DNA of 64,000 bases from Defluviitalea phaphyphila (lineage in GTDB: Bacteria; Bacillota; Clostridia; Lachnospirales; Defluviitaleaceae), in assembly GCF_001466305.1 (NCBI RefSeq), contig NZ_JWID01000002.1, forward strand, positions 195,344 through 259,343. Reading direction: 5' to 3'. The notes under the pieces are model-generated. The model did no database searches and had not been told where the DNA came from. It saw nothing but the letters and a program-made list of their open reading frames with translations. Position 1 is the stretch's first letter, and the number at the start of each line of letters is the position of its first letter. Below, one piece after another: positions 17,061-25,766 of this stretch. A program made the translations under genes and the position numbers.

Positions 17061-18122
17061 ATGGATATTAAAGAACTACTAGCTTTAGCAACACAACTTA
17101 AAGCATCAGATATACATATAACTGTAGGGATCCCCCCGGTATTTAGAATTAATGGAAAATTAAAACCTGCTGATATGCCAAAACTAACGCCTAAGGATAC
17201 AGAAGATTTAGTAATGCAATTATTAAAGGATGAAAATAAAAAACAAGCTTTTTTAAGAGATGGGGAAATAGATTTTTCTTATGGGTTGTCGTCAATAGGA
17301 AGATTTAGGATAAATGTATATAGGCAAAGGGGAACTTGTGCTGCAGCTTTAAGATTGGTATCGTTTAATATTCCTTCTATAGAAGAATTAGGCCTCCCTG
17401 TTGCAGTCAAAGAATTAGTTAAAAATACTAGAGGTTTAGTATTAGTAACTGGACCAACAGGAAGTGGAAAATCAACCACTTTAGCGGCTATGATAGATCA
17501 GATTAATCGTGAAAGAGCATGTCATATACTTACTTTAGAAGATCCAATAGAATATTTACATAAACATAATAAAAGTATTGTAAATCAGAGGGAAATAGGA
17601 CCGGACACTAAGTCTTATGGGGTAGCTCTAAGAGCAGCTCTTAGAGAAGACCCAGATGTAATTTTAGTTGGAGAAATGAGAGATTTAGAAACTATATCTA
17701 TTGCTATTACTGCAGCGGAAACCGGGCATCTAGTTTTATCGACATTACATACTATAGGAGCTGCTCAAACAATTGATAGGATAATAGATGTTTTTTCTCC
17801 TTATCAACAACAGCAAATAAAAGTTCAATTATCAAATGTATTAAAAGGAGTAATATCACAGCAGCTTATAAGGTCTAAAGATGGGAAAAGGAGAGTCTTA
17901 GCTACTGAAATAATGATTACCACTCCTGCTATATCCAATTTAATTAGAGAAGGAAAAACCCATCAGATAAATTCTATGATCCAAACAGGGAATAAATATG
18001 GTATGCATTCTATGGATATGGATTTAGCTAATCTTTATAAAAGAGGGATAATAGATAAGCAAGAAGCATTAACTTATGCTCAAGATCAAGAAACAATAAA
18101 AAGACTTTTAATAAGTTTTTAA
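17061..18122 (+). CDS. pilT: PilT, type IV pilus retraction ATPase
   Basis: 353-residue secretion ATPase of the PilT type, lacking the N-terminal PilB domain. It shows SDIHITVGIPPVFRINGKL at the start, Walker A GPTGSGKST, REDPDVILVGEMRD, the His-box HLVLSTLHT and the PilT-specific AIRNLIREGK-like region (AISNLIREGKTHQ). Its presence implies retractile pili and twitching or DNA uptake rather than a simple secretion pseudopilus. It sits between pilB and pilC in one operon. Confidence 0.95.
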   Translation: MDIKELLALATQLKASDIHITVGIPPVFRINGKLKPADMPKLTPKDTEDLVMQLLKDENKKQAFLRDGEIDFSYGLSSIGRFRINVYRQRGTCAAALRLVSFNIPSIEELGLPVAVKELVKNTRGLVLVTGPTGSGKSTTLAAMIDQINRERACHILTLEDPIEYLHKHNKSIVNQREIGPDTKSYGVALRAALREDPDVILVGEMRDLETISIAITAAETGHLVLSTLHTIGAAQTIDRIIDVFSPYQQQQIKVQLSNVLKGVISQQLIRSKDGKRRVLATEIMITTPAISNLIREGKTHQINSMIQTGNKYGMHSMDMDLANLYKRGIIDKQEALTYAQDQETIKRLLISF

Positions 18123-18135
18123 AGGGAGATGAATT

Positions 18136-19344
18136 ATGCCAGTTTATACATATAAAGCAAGAGATTTTAGAGGAAATCTTATAAAAGGAGAATTAGAACT
18201 TGATTCAGAAATAGATATAAGACACTATTTAGTAAAAAAACAACTAATTCCCATAGAAATAAAAGAAAAAACGGCATGGAATACAGATTTAGAACAATTA
18301 CCTATTTTTAAACCTAAAGTAAAAATAAAAGATATTGCTATATTTTGTCGTCAATTTGCAGTTATGATAGAATCAGGGATATCAATAGGAGGAGCCTTAG
18401 ATATATTAAGAAAACAAATACAAAATAGAAGTTTAAAAGAAATTATTCAAAAAGTTTATGAAGAAGTTCAAAAGGGAAGAAGTTTATCTGAAGCAATGAA
18501 AGAATATAAAGAATTTCCTTCTATACTTATTAATATGATAGAAGCAGGAGAAGTTAGTGGTAATTTAGATTTTTCCATGAAGCAAATGGCAGAACATTTT
18601 GAAAAACAAGTTAAAATACAATCTCAAGTAAAAAAAGCTATGACATATCCTGTAATAGTTATGACATTAATGGTTGCTGTAGTTATAGGATTGATTGTTT
18701 TTGTTGTACCAAGGTATATTAGTATGTTTCAAGATGCAGAGGCACAGTTGCCCGGTATTACTTTAGCATTGATTGATATTAGTAATTTTATAAAAGAAAA
18801 ATGGTACATATTAATAGGAATAATTATTTTACTAATATTTGGGTTTAAATATGCTAACCAAAATAAAAATATTAAATATGTTTTTGATAAATACGCTCTT
18901 AATATGCCGATATTTGGAAATGTAAATAGAAAAATAATAGCTGCTAATTTTTCTCAAACTCTAAATATTTTATTAAAAGCAGGGATACCTATTATACAAA
19001 CTATGGAAGTAGTTAAAAAAGTAGTTCAAAATTTAATAGCACAAGAAATAATAGATGACTGTATTAATGAAATAAAGCAGGGAGGAAGTCTTGCTGTAGC
19101 ATTGCAGCAAAGAGGCTTATTTCCCCTTATGATGATTAGTATGATTCGTATAGGAGAAGAATCAGGAGCATTAGATTCCATGATGGAAAAAGCAGCTCAA
19201 TTTTATCAAGATGAAGTAGAAGTAGCCATAGATCAAATGACAACTATGATATCACCTATTATAACCTTAATAATGGGAGCTGCTGTAGGTTTTATAATGT
19301 TAGCTATTATGATGCCAATGTTTAGTTTGGCTACTCAAATATAA
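18136..19344 (+). CDS. pilC: PilC, type IV pilus inner-membrane platform protein
   Basis: 402-residue GspF/PilC family platform protein that couples the ATPases to pilin insertion. Two repeated GspF domains are seen (IFCRQFAVMIESGISIGGAL near residue 75 and FSQTLNILLKAGIPIIQTM near 275), each followed by GEVSGNL- or GEESGAL-type motifs. Three hydrophobic membrane segments are present (about 170-190, 220-240, 375-397). AGGGAGATG precedes the ATG. A hairpin follows before the pilin. Confidence 0.95.
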   Translation: MPVYTYKARDFRGNLIKGELELDSEIDIRHYLVKKQLIPIEIKEKTAWNTDLEQLPIFKPKVKIKDIAIFCRQFAVMIESGISIGGALDILRKQIQNRSLKEIIQKVYEEVQKGRSLSEAMKEYKEFPSILINMIEAGEVSGNLDFSMKQMAEHFEKQVKIQSQVKKAMTYPVIVMTLMVAVVIGLIVFVVPRYISMFQDAEAQLPGITLALIDISNFIKEKWYILIGIIILLIFGFKYANQNKNIKYVFDKYALNMPIFGNVNRKIIAANFSQTLNILLKAGIPIIQTMEVVKKVVQNLIAQEIIDDCINEIKQGGSLAVALQQRGLFPLMMISMIRIGEESGALDSMMEKAAQFYQDEVEVAIDQMTTMISPIITLIMGAAVGFIMLAIMMPMFSLATQI

Positions 19345-19353
19345 TTAATAATG

Positions 19354-19378
19354 ATATATATGTTTTTTACATATATAT
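19354..19378 (+). other. Hairpin just upstream of the major pilin
   Basis: 10-bp stem (19354-19363 with 19369-19378) and T5 loop, ending 10 bases before the pilin ribosome-binding site. There is no T-run, so it looks like an RNA processing or 5'-stabilising element rather than a terminator. Confidence 0.5.
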
Positions 19379-19404
19379 AATCTTACAATAAGGAGGTGAA
19401 AAAA

Positions 19405-19944
19405 ATGGAACAAGAAAATAATCAATACTTAAAATCAAAAACAAAAAACAAAATAAATAAAAGGGGAGATGATAATATGATAAAAAAATTATTTAAACAA
19501 GAAAAAGGTTTTACAATGATAGAGTTAATCATTGTTATTGCTATAATTGCAATATTAGGAGCTATTATTGCACCTAACTTTGCAAAAGCTACAACAAAAT
19601 CAAAAGTAAAATCAGATGTTGCTTCTATTAGAGAAATTAACAAACAAATCGCCTTATATATGGCAGAACATGGTGAATATCCAGGAGAGAATGAAGACAT
19701 TAATTACACTACTGAGTATGCTGCAGGTAAAAATGGTGGATTAACAGTATTATATGAAAAAGAATACTTAGATTCTTTCCCTAAACCTCAAACAAACGGA
19801 TTAACATTTTCCTATGATGCTACTAATGGAAAAGCTATTATTTCTGGAGGAGACAGTGTAAGTGAAAATGTAAAAGCTATTATTAGCGACTTATCAGATT
19901 CAGATAAAGAATTTATAGCTGATAGTTTAATTGAAGAAGATTAA
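19405..19944 (+). CDS. pilA: Major type IV pilin (prepilin)
   Basis: Prepilin with the class III signature KQEKG|FTMIELIIVIAIIAIL: cleavage after Gly, Phe at +1 after methylation, Glu at +5, then a hydrophobic helix. The C-terminal globular part has ~110 residues, no cysteines and an acidic tail. Two in-frame starts are well supported: ATG 19405 after AAGGAGGTGA and ATG 19477 after GGGGAGATGAT. The second yields the normal 11-residue leader, while the first adds 24 mostly polar, basic residues. It is the first pilin of the operon and is flanked by hairpins, consistent with being the major subunit. Confidence 0.9.
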   Translation: MEQENNQYLKSKTKNKINKRGDDNMIKKLFKQEKGFTMIELIIVIAIIAILGAIIAPNFAKATTKSKVKSDVASIREINKQIALYMAEHGEYPGENEDINYTTEYAAGKNGGLTVLYEKEYLDSFPKPQTNGLTFSYDATNGKAIISGGDSVSENVKAIISDLSDSDKEFIADSLIEED

Positions 19945-19969
19945 TCATTTGAATTATAATTATTGTATC

Positions 19970-20009
19970 AATCCTTATCAAATATCTATTTAGATATTTG
20001 ATAAGGATT
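19970..20009 (+). other. Strong hairpin after the major pilin
   Basis: Perfect 19-base inverted repeat (19970-19988 with 19991-20009). No T-run follows, so it may protect the 3' end of a processed pilin mRNA or act as a partial terminator. Confidence 0.65.
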
Positions 20010-20033
20010 TGTAAAAAAGAAAGGACAAATATA

Positions 20034-20789
20034 ATGTATCTTTTAATTTTCTTTTTAGGATTAATTATTGGTAGTTTTTTAAATGTATGTATTTTTCGTA
20101 TTCCCCTGAAACAATCCATAGCTTTTCCACCATCCCACTGCTTTCATTGTAATCATAAATTAAAACCCTTAGATTTAATACCTATATTTAGTTTTTTATT
20201 TTTAAAAGGAAAGTGCAGATATTGTGGTAAAAAAATTAGCATCCAGTATCCCTTAGTAGAATTTATTAATGGAATAATTTATTTATTATTATTTTATAAA
20301 TTTAGTATTAGTCATTATTTTATTTTTTATGCTATATTTTCTTCTTTATTATTAGTTATTGCAGTGATAGATTATAAAGAAAAAATTATTCCAAACTCCC
20401 TTATTATTTTCGGCTTAGTATTAGGAACACTTTATAATTTTGTCGAATTTTTTATAAAAAAGTCGACAAGCCCTATTTTAAATGGAACTTTAGGCTTAGT
20501 TTGTGGTGTTGTAATTATTCTTATTATAATACTAATTTCCCGTGGAGGAATGGGAGCTGGAGATATGAAATTAATGGGAGTTATTGGTTTGTTTTTAGAA
20601 ATGAAAGGGATTTTTTTAACTTTATTTTTAGGATGCGTTATAGGGGGAGTTATAGGCATTATTCTTTTAATTACCAAAAAAAAGGATAGAAAATCTACTA
20701 TTCCTTTTGGTCCTTTTTTAACGCTAGGAAGTTTTACTTATATATATTGGGGAGAACAAATTATCAATTGGTATTTATCTTTGTTGTAA
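20034..20789 (+). CDS. pilD: PilD, prepilin peptidase
   Basis: 251-residue polytopic aspartyl protease that cleaves the prepilin leader and N-methylates the new N-terminus. The N-terminal methylase part has the zinc cysteines C36, C39, C61 and C64. The two catalytic aspartates are D113 (VIDYKEKIIPN) and D177 (GAGDMKLMG). Seven to eight hydrophobic segments are seen. ATG 20034 is preferred over an in-frame TTG at 19998, which lies within the hairpin and lacks a ribosome-binding site. One peptidase probably serves all prepilins here. Confidence 0.93.
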   Translation: MYLLIFFLGLIIGSFLNVCIFRIPLKQSIAFPPSHCFHCNHKLKPLDLIPIFSFLFLKGKCRYCGKKISIQYPLVEFINGIIYLLLFYKFSISHYFIFYAIFSSLLLVIAVIDYKEKIIPNSLIIFGLVLGTLYNFVEFFIKKSTSPILNGTLGLVCGVVIILIIILISRGGMGAGDMKLMGVIGLFLEMKGIFLTLFLGCVIGGVIGIILLITKKKDRKSTIPFGPFLTLGSFTYIYWGEQIINWYLSLL

Positions 20790-20816
20790 TTTTTGGCTCC
20801 GTGGAGGAATTATTTT

Positions 20817-21398
20817 ATGGGAAAATATATAAAAAATCAAAAGGGTATAACTATTACAGAAATCCTTATTGTATTAGCTGTTATTGGTATAGCAGGAGCT
20901 ATTATAATGCCATCTTTTGGTATTGTTCATAGACATAGACTTAAAAATATATCTTCTCAACTTTCCATGGATATTCAAAAGGTGCGTTTTTTTGCTCAAA
21001 CTCATTTTAATACAAAAGATGAAAAGGGAGGATATAAATATAAAATAATATTTGAAAATGAAGAAAATATAGATGGAGAGATTTATTATAAAAATTATCA
21101 AATAGAACCTGAAGATATATTTAAAAATACCAATTCTATTGGAGATGATATTGTTAAAATTAGACCAGTTGTAAAATATGAAGATGGAGATAAGTTAATT
21201 AAAGAAATTCAGTTTGATAATAGAGGAAGAATTCAAATAGTATTAGCAGAAGATGGAACAATAATTGATTTTTCAGAACTTATTATAGAAGGAGAGCATC
21301 AAAAAGAAAAAATTAATATTATGTTACAAGCGGATGATAAATTTAAAAAGGAAGTTACTGTAAATGCGTTAACTGGCAAAATATTTATTATTGATTAG
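20817..21398 (+). CDS. Minor prepilin, GspH/FimT-like
   Basis: 193 residues with prepilin signal KNQKG|ITITEILIVLAVIG (Glu +5) and a soluble domain of about 165 residues, including HRHRLKNISSQLSMDIQKVR typical of GspH/FimT minor pilins. GTGGAGGA at 20801 selects ATG 20817. Minor pilins of this class prime assembly at the tip. Its end overlaps an in-frame TTG of the next gene, whose true start is ATG 21412. Confidence 0.85.
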   Translation: MGKYIKNQKGITITEILIVLAVIGIAGAIIMPSFGIVHRHRLKNISSQLSMDIQKVRFFAQTHFNTKDEKGGYKYKIIFENEENIDGEIYYKNYQIEPEDIFKNTNSIGDDIVKIRPVVKYEDGDKLIKEIQFDNRGRIQIVLAEDGTIIDFSELIIEGEHQKEKINIMLQADDKFKKEVTVNALTGKIFIID

Positions 21399-21411
21399 AG
21401 CAGGTGTAGGT

Positions 21412-21930
21412 ATGAAAAAGATTAAAAGTATTTTATATAAACAAAAAGGATATACCTTAGTGGAAGTATTAATAGCTCTAACTCTATTTAGCATACTTTC
21501 TATTAGTGTTGGGAGTTTAATGTATAGTACTACTAAGAATGCAACAAAAGTTCAAAGTGATATAGAAGCTCTTAAAAATTCAAGAATTACTTTAGATTTT
21601 ATGATAGAAGAAATAAGAAGATCAAAAGGAATTATTATCTTTTCTAGAACTGATGCTTTTAGAACTTTAAAATTAGATATAGATGGGGATGGTAAAGTTA
21701 GTATTGGTGAAGGAAAGTATGATGGTGATGTAATGTTTACACTTGATGAAGATAAAGTAAAATATAATATTTATCAAGTGTTAGCGGAGAATATAACAGA
21801 TATTCAATTTAAAGTATCTGATGATGATATACTTAAAATAATAATTACGGCTAAAAAAAATGATAAAGAAACTTATGATATAACAGGGGAAGTTTCTATT
21901 AAATATAAAAATAAAATATATAAGGAGTAG
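21412..21930 (+). CDS. Minor prepilin (GspJ/PilW-like) with EF-hand-like loop
   Basis: 172-residue prepilin with signal KQKG|YTLVEVLIALTLFSIL. Residues 89-100 read DIDGDGKVSIGE, matching the 12-residue EF-hand calcium loop (acidic or polar at 1, 3, 5, 9; Gly at 6; Glu at 12). The start at ATG 21412 follows AGGTGTAGG. It lies between the FimT-like minor pilin and pilM. The J/W assignment rests on order and length only. Confidence 0.82.
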   Translation: MKKIKSILYKQKGYTLVEVLIALTLFSILSISVGSLMYSTTKNATKVQSDIEALKNSRITLDFMIEEIRRSKGIIIFSRTDAFRTLKLDIDGDGKVSIGEGKYDGDVMFTLDEDKVKYNIYQVLAENITDIQFKVSDDDILKIIITAKKNDKETYDITGEVSIKYKNKIYKE

Positions 21931-21944
21931 AGGACGGGATTAAT

Positions 21945-23042
21945 ATGGGACAAACTTTTTTTAGAATGGAAAAAACTTTATTAGGAATAGAGATAGGAAA
22001 TACAAATATAAAAATTGTTCAAGGGACAAAAAAGGGGAAAAATATAAGTTTATCTAATTATAAAATAATACCAACACCCAAAGATTCTGTTAGAGATGGT
22101 TTTATTGTAGATATTAATTCTATAAAAAAATCTATAGAAGAATTTATTATAACTAAAAAACTTTTAAAACAAAATACTGCAATTATAGTTCAAGGGACAG
22201 GTATTATAACTAGAGACGTATTAATGCCTGCTCTTCCAGAAAAAGAGTTAAAAACAGTTTTGGAATACCAAAAAGATGAATATTTCCCCATAGATGTATC
22301 AGATTATCAAACTGATTTTAAGATATTAGATGAAGTAGAAACAGAAGAAGGGAAAAGATTAAATGTATTATTAGTAGCAGCTCCTAATTCTATAATAAAT
22401 AGTTCTATAGATTTAGTTCAAAAACTTAATTTAAAACCTAAATTTATAGATATTATTCCTAATTGCATTTCAAGAGTATTTAAAACAAAATCTATGATTT
22501 CTCAAGAGGAAGAACCTAATTCTATTATGATATTAGACCTAGGTGGACAGACTACGACTGCTACTATTCTTTCGGAAGGGAATATTTTATTTAGTCGTTC
22601 TATACTTTATGGTTTAGATTATATAAATTCATTGATTGAAGAAGAATTAGGAGTAAAAGATATAGTAAAAATTGAAGAATTTAAAAGAAAAATTTCTTTA
22701 GATTATGATTATAAAGAAGATTCTATGACCGATGATTTGTATCAAAATAATATTAATGATTCTGTTAGAGAAGATATTGAAAATAATATTATTCAAGAAA
22801 TCATGCGCTTTTTAGAATTTTATAATTCAAGAAAAAATGCAAAAAAAATTAATAAAATTTATCTGATAGGAGGAGGAGCTTATTTAAAAAATATTGATAA
22901 ATATATACAAAGAATTCTTAATATTGATACTTCTATAGCAAATTATTCAGATTTAGATGGTATTGATATAGAAAATTCAGTCGATTTTAAAAAAGACTTT
23001 TTATATTTAGTTAATGCTTTAGGCCTAATTAGTCGTATGTAA
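21945..23042 (+). CDS. pilM: PilM, actin-like pilus assembly ATPase
   Basis: About 365 residues, FtsA/actin-like fold. The nucleotide-binding motifs are LGIEIGNTNIKIVQG near the start, MILDLGGQTTTATI in the middle and YLIGGGAYLKNI near the end. PilM is cytoplasmic and binds the N-terminal tail of PilN. The conserved tail motif of PilN (KDINLMPKE) is present in the next gene. An internal ATG (21966) is a possible alternative start, seven residues shorter. Confidence 0.9.
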   Translation: MGQTFFRMEKTLLGIEIGNTNIKIVQGTKKGKNISLSNYKIIPTPKDSVRDGFIVDINSIKKSIEEFIITKKLLKQNTAIIVQGTGIITRDVLMPALPEKELKTVLEYQKDEYFPIDVSDYQTDFKILDEVETEEGKRLNVLLVAAPNSIINSSIDLVQKLNLKPKFIDIIPNCISRVFKTKSMISQEEEPNSIMILDLGGQTTTATILSEGNILFSRSILYGLDYINSLIEEELGVKDIVKIEEFKRKISLDYDYKEDSMTDDLYQNNINDSVREDIENNIIQEIMRFLEFYNSRKNAKKINKIYLIGGGAYLKNIDKYIQRILNIDTSIANYSDLDGIDIENSVDFKKDFLYLVNALGLISRM

Positions 23043-23055
23043 TGGAGGGATAATT

Positions 23056-23646
23056 TTGAAAGATATAAACTTAATGCCAAAGGAGCATGTTGTAAAAGAA
23101 AAGAAAAAAATACTTCGAAACGTATATATGGGCATAGGCTTCTTTATTATATTAGGAATAATTATAGGAATTTCAACTCCTTATGGTATGATAAAAAATA
23201 GAAAAGAAAAGTTAACTCAGCTAAATATGCAATTAACTGATGCTAAATATAAAGTTATCGATGAGGTAAAAGAAGAATTAATGCAAAAACAAAAACAGCT
23301 TAATTCTTTAAATCAATTATTAAATGAAATAGAAGAAGAATCAATAGTTAGTGGAGCTAATTTAGATTTACTTATAGGCTTTCTTCCTACAGATATGTAT
23401 ATAGAAAATTTAAATATGGATGATGAAATAAAATCAATACAAATGGAAGGCAGTACTACTGAAGAAGAAAAAGTTTCAGAATATGTAGTTCAACTTACTA
23501 ATTTACCTTTTGTAGAAAAAGTAGATATGGAAACTAATAGGGAAGTATTAAATAATAAAACAATAGTAAAATACCAATTAACTCTGCAAATGGAAGGTGC
23601 AGAAGTGGAAGGGGCAGAAGAAAACGATGAAATTGAAGAAGAGTAA
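23056..23646 (+). CDS. pilN: PilN, pilus alignment complex protein
   Basis: 196 residues. The short cytoplasmic tail starts KDINLMPKE, matching the INLLP-type motif that docks in PilM. One membrane helix (about 25-45), a coiled-coil (~50-95) and a ferredoxin-like domain follow, with a very acidic C-terminus. The start is TTG 23056, after GGAGGGA at 23044. Its end overlaps pilO by 20 bases. Confidence 0.87.
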   Translation: MKDINLMPKEHVVKEKKKILRNVYMGIGFFIILGIIIGISTPYGMIKNRKEKLTQLNMQLTDAKYKVIDEVKEELMQKQKQLNSLNQLLNEIEEESIVSGANLDLLIGFLPTDMYIENLNMDDEIKSIQMEGSTTEEEKVSEYVVQLTNLPFVEKVDMETNREVLNNKTIVKYQLTLQMEGAEVEGAEENDEIEEE

Positions 23647-24796
23647 TAAAGAATTATTTATTTTAATATTTTTACTTATTATAGGAAGTGGAATTCTTTA
23701 TTATAAGTTTATATTATCTAGCCAAATAGAACAGATAAAACAATTAGATGAAGATATAAAAGCAGTAAGTGAAGAAATAGAAATAAAAGAAAAAGAACTT
23801 GAAAATATAGATGTTATAAAAGAAAGAATAGAACAGACAGAAGCAGAATTAAATAAATCTAGAATAAAGATACTACCATATTCTGAAACAGCTAAAAAAT
23901 TAATTTCTATTCAAGACTATATAAAATTAAATGCATTAGGTTTAGAAAAAATTGAATTGAACGAACCAGTAGAAAAAATTATAGAAGAAGAAAGTCAATA
24001 TAAATATGGGGAAGTTGCTATTACTTTAGAAGTTTTTGGAAACTATGAAGATTTAAAAACTTTTGTTGAACAACTTAAAAGTTCTATAAAATTCTTTACA
24101 ATTAGGAAAATAGAAATAAGTCCTAAAGAAGATAGTGAATATGTTCAAGCTAATATAGATTTATATACTTATACTGTATTAAATAATGATAACAAAGAAA
24201 ATAATATTTCAAACTATAATTTTATGGAATATGATTATGAATATAAAAATCCTTTTAAAACTATATCATCTTTAGGAGAAGAACAAGAAAATGTATCATA
24301 TGTAGAAGGAATTTTAGAAAAAGATATATATGCAGAAAATTCAGATAATACAGAAGAGAATAATTTGATAGAGGCTAGTTTTAAAATAGCTATTAAAGAT
24401 GCTTATGCTTCAGGAGATAATTTTTATATAGTAGGTCCAGGAGATGTAGGTGAATATACTACGGTTCAAACGAAGACTACAAAGCCTGTAGATTTTTATT
24501 TAAAAGTAAATCCTACAGGTTATGAATATGCTATAGAAGCAGAAGATGAAGCCCGGAAAAGTTATAAAAAAGAAATGTTTATAGATAAAGGTAGATTAGT
24601 AGTAGATTCTACAGTTGTGTCTATTAAGAAAAATCAAGAATTAAAGACAAATATTTACATACAAAATAATACAGAAAACATTTTGCCTGTTGAGATTAAA
24701 GGAAATTTCAAAGACAGAATATATATATATACTTATAATGGCTCTCCTATAAAGCCTGGGGAGACTAAAGAAAATATTAAAGTAATGATATCTTAA
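23627..24796 (+). CDS. pilO: PilO-like protein with extra C-terminal domain
   Basis: About 390 residues. The N-terminal membrane helix (about 8-28), long coiled-coil and ferredoxin-like region up to ~180 match PilO, the PilN partner. A further ~200 residues from about 195 onward (VGPGDVGEYTTVQTKTTKP; a beta-rich segment to the end) are not part of classical PilO, which has ~200 residues. ATG 23627 is chosen, with GTG 23597 upstream possible. The extra domain may reach into the cell wall, replacing functions of the missing outer-membrane parts. This is inference. Confidence 0.8.
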   Translation: MKLKKSNKELFILIFLLIIGSGILYYKFILSSQIEQIKQLDEDIKAVSEEIEIKEKELENIDVIKERIEQTEAELNKSRIKILPYSETAKKLISIQDYIKLNALGLEKIELNEPVEKIIEEESQYKYGEVAITLEVFGNYEDLKTFVEQLKSSIKFFTIRKIEISPKEDSEYVQANIDLYTYTVLNNDNKENNISNYNFMEYDYEYKNPFKTISSLGEEQENVSYVEGILEKDIYAENSDNTEENNLIEASFKIAIKDAYASGDNFYIVGPGDVGEYTTVQTKTTKPVDFYLKVNPTGYEYAIEAEDEARKSYKKEMFIDKGRLVVDSTVVSIKKNQELKTNIYIQNNTENILPVEIKGNFKDRIYIYTYNGSPIKPGETKENIKVMIS

Positions 24797-24812
24797 ATTT
24801 AGGAGTTTGGAT

Positions 24813-25766
24813 ATGAATAAAATAAGCCAGTTTTTAAAAAAAGAAAATCAATCTGGTTTTTCATATATAGAAGTATTAATAGCGATGGCTATTTTCGCTA
24901 TATGTATTATCCCTATTTTATCAATAGCGTTTAGTTCAACTAAAAATTCCATAAAAGGAAAAAAATATTATGAAGCAGTTATAATGGCACAAAATTTATC
25001 AGAAAGGATAAAAAAAGAAGTAGGAGAAAAGTTAAAAAACGGAGAAAATTTAGGAAAAAAAAGAGAAATAAAACAATTATACGATTTTTTAAATGAAGAA
25101 AAGGAGACATTTAATAGAGAGTTTAAAGGTGATGACTATAATTATGAAGTTTATATCAAAGAAACAGAAGAAGGAATTGATAAGTATGAATTAAAAAAAG
25201 ATATAGATGAGTTGTATAAATTTATATATATTGATGGTGGAGATACAAATACCCTCCCTGAATCTTTAAATATAGAGCAGATAATTGAATTAAATTTAAG
25301 TAATATAGATTCTAAATATTTTGGAAATGAATTTGAGTCTTTGTCAGCATTAAAAATAGAATATGATGAAGAAGAGTGGGTTGATGATATTAGTGAGAAA
25401 TATGAAGAAAATATAACTTTCTATAAAAAAAGTAACAAGATAGTAGTTGATAATAAACCAGAATTAGAAGATGAAAATATAAAAATAGAAGTAGATGTTT
25501 CAAAATTAAACAAAAGTGAAAGCATCACTATTGAAAATAACACTAGTTCTACCATAATTTTAACTATTTATCCTGCCAATAAAAATATAGAAATATTTCC
25601 TATACAGACAGAAGCAGAAGGTAATATTTTTATAGAAAGACAGAATAAATTAACTGCTAAAAAGAATTATGTAATAAGAATTATTGTTAGAGATAGAAAA
25701 ACTTCAGATATTCTTAAAGAAATGATAGATATTTATTCCTATAGTATGGGAGGGAGTGAAGGTTGA
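24813..25766 (+). CDS. Minor prepilin, PilV-like, large
   Basis: 317-residue prepilin with signal NQSG|FSYIEVLIAMAIFAIC (Glu +5). The soluble part is acidic and unusually long, with a central charged region and a beta-rich C-terminus (residues ~225-317, with repeated short Ile/Val strands). AGGAG at 24801 supports ATG 24813. Its stop overlaps the TTG of the PilX-like gene by 4 bases, suggesting that the two products are made together and may interact at the pilus tip. Confidence 0.8.
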   Translation: MNKISQFLKKENQSGFSYIEVLIAMAIFAICIIPILSIAFSSTKNSIKGKKYYEAVIMAQNLSERIKKEVGEKLKNGENLGKKREIKQLYDFLNEEKETFNREFKGDDYNYEVYIKETEEGIDKYELKKDIDELYKFIYIDGGDTNTLPESLNIEQIIELNLSNIDSKYFGNEFESLSALKIEYDEEEWVDDISEKYEENITFYKKSNKIVVDNKPELEDENIKIEVDVSKLNKSESITIENNTSSTIILTIYPANKNIEIFPIQTEAEGNIFIERQNKLTAKKNYVIRIIVRDRKTSDILKEMIDIYSYSMGGSEG

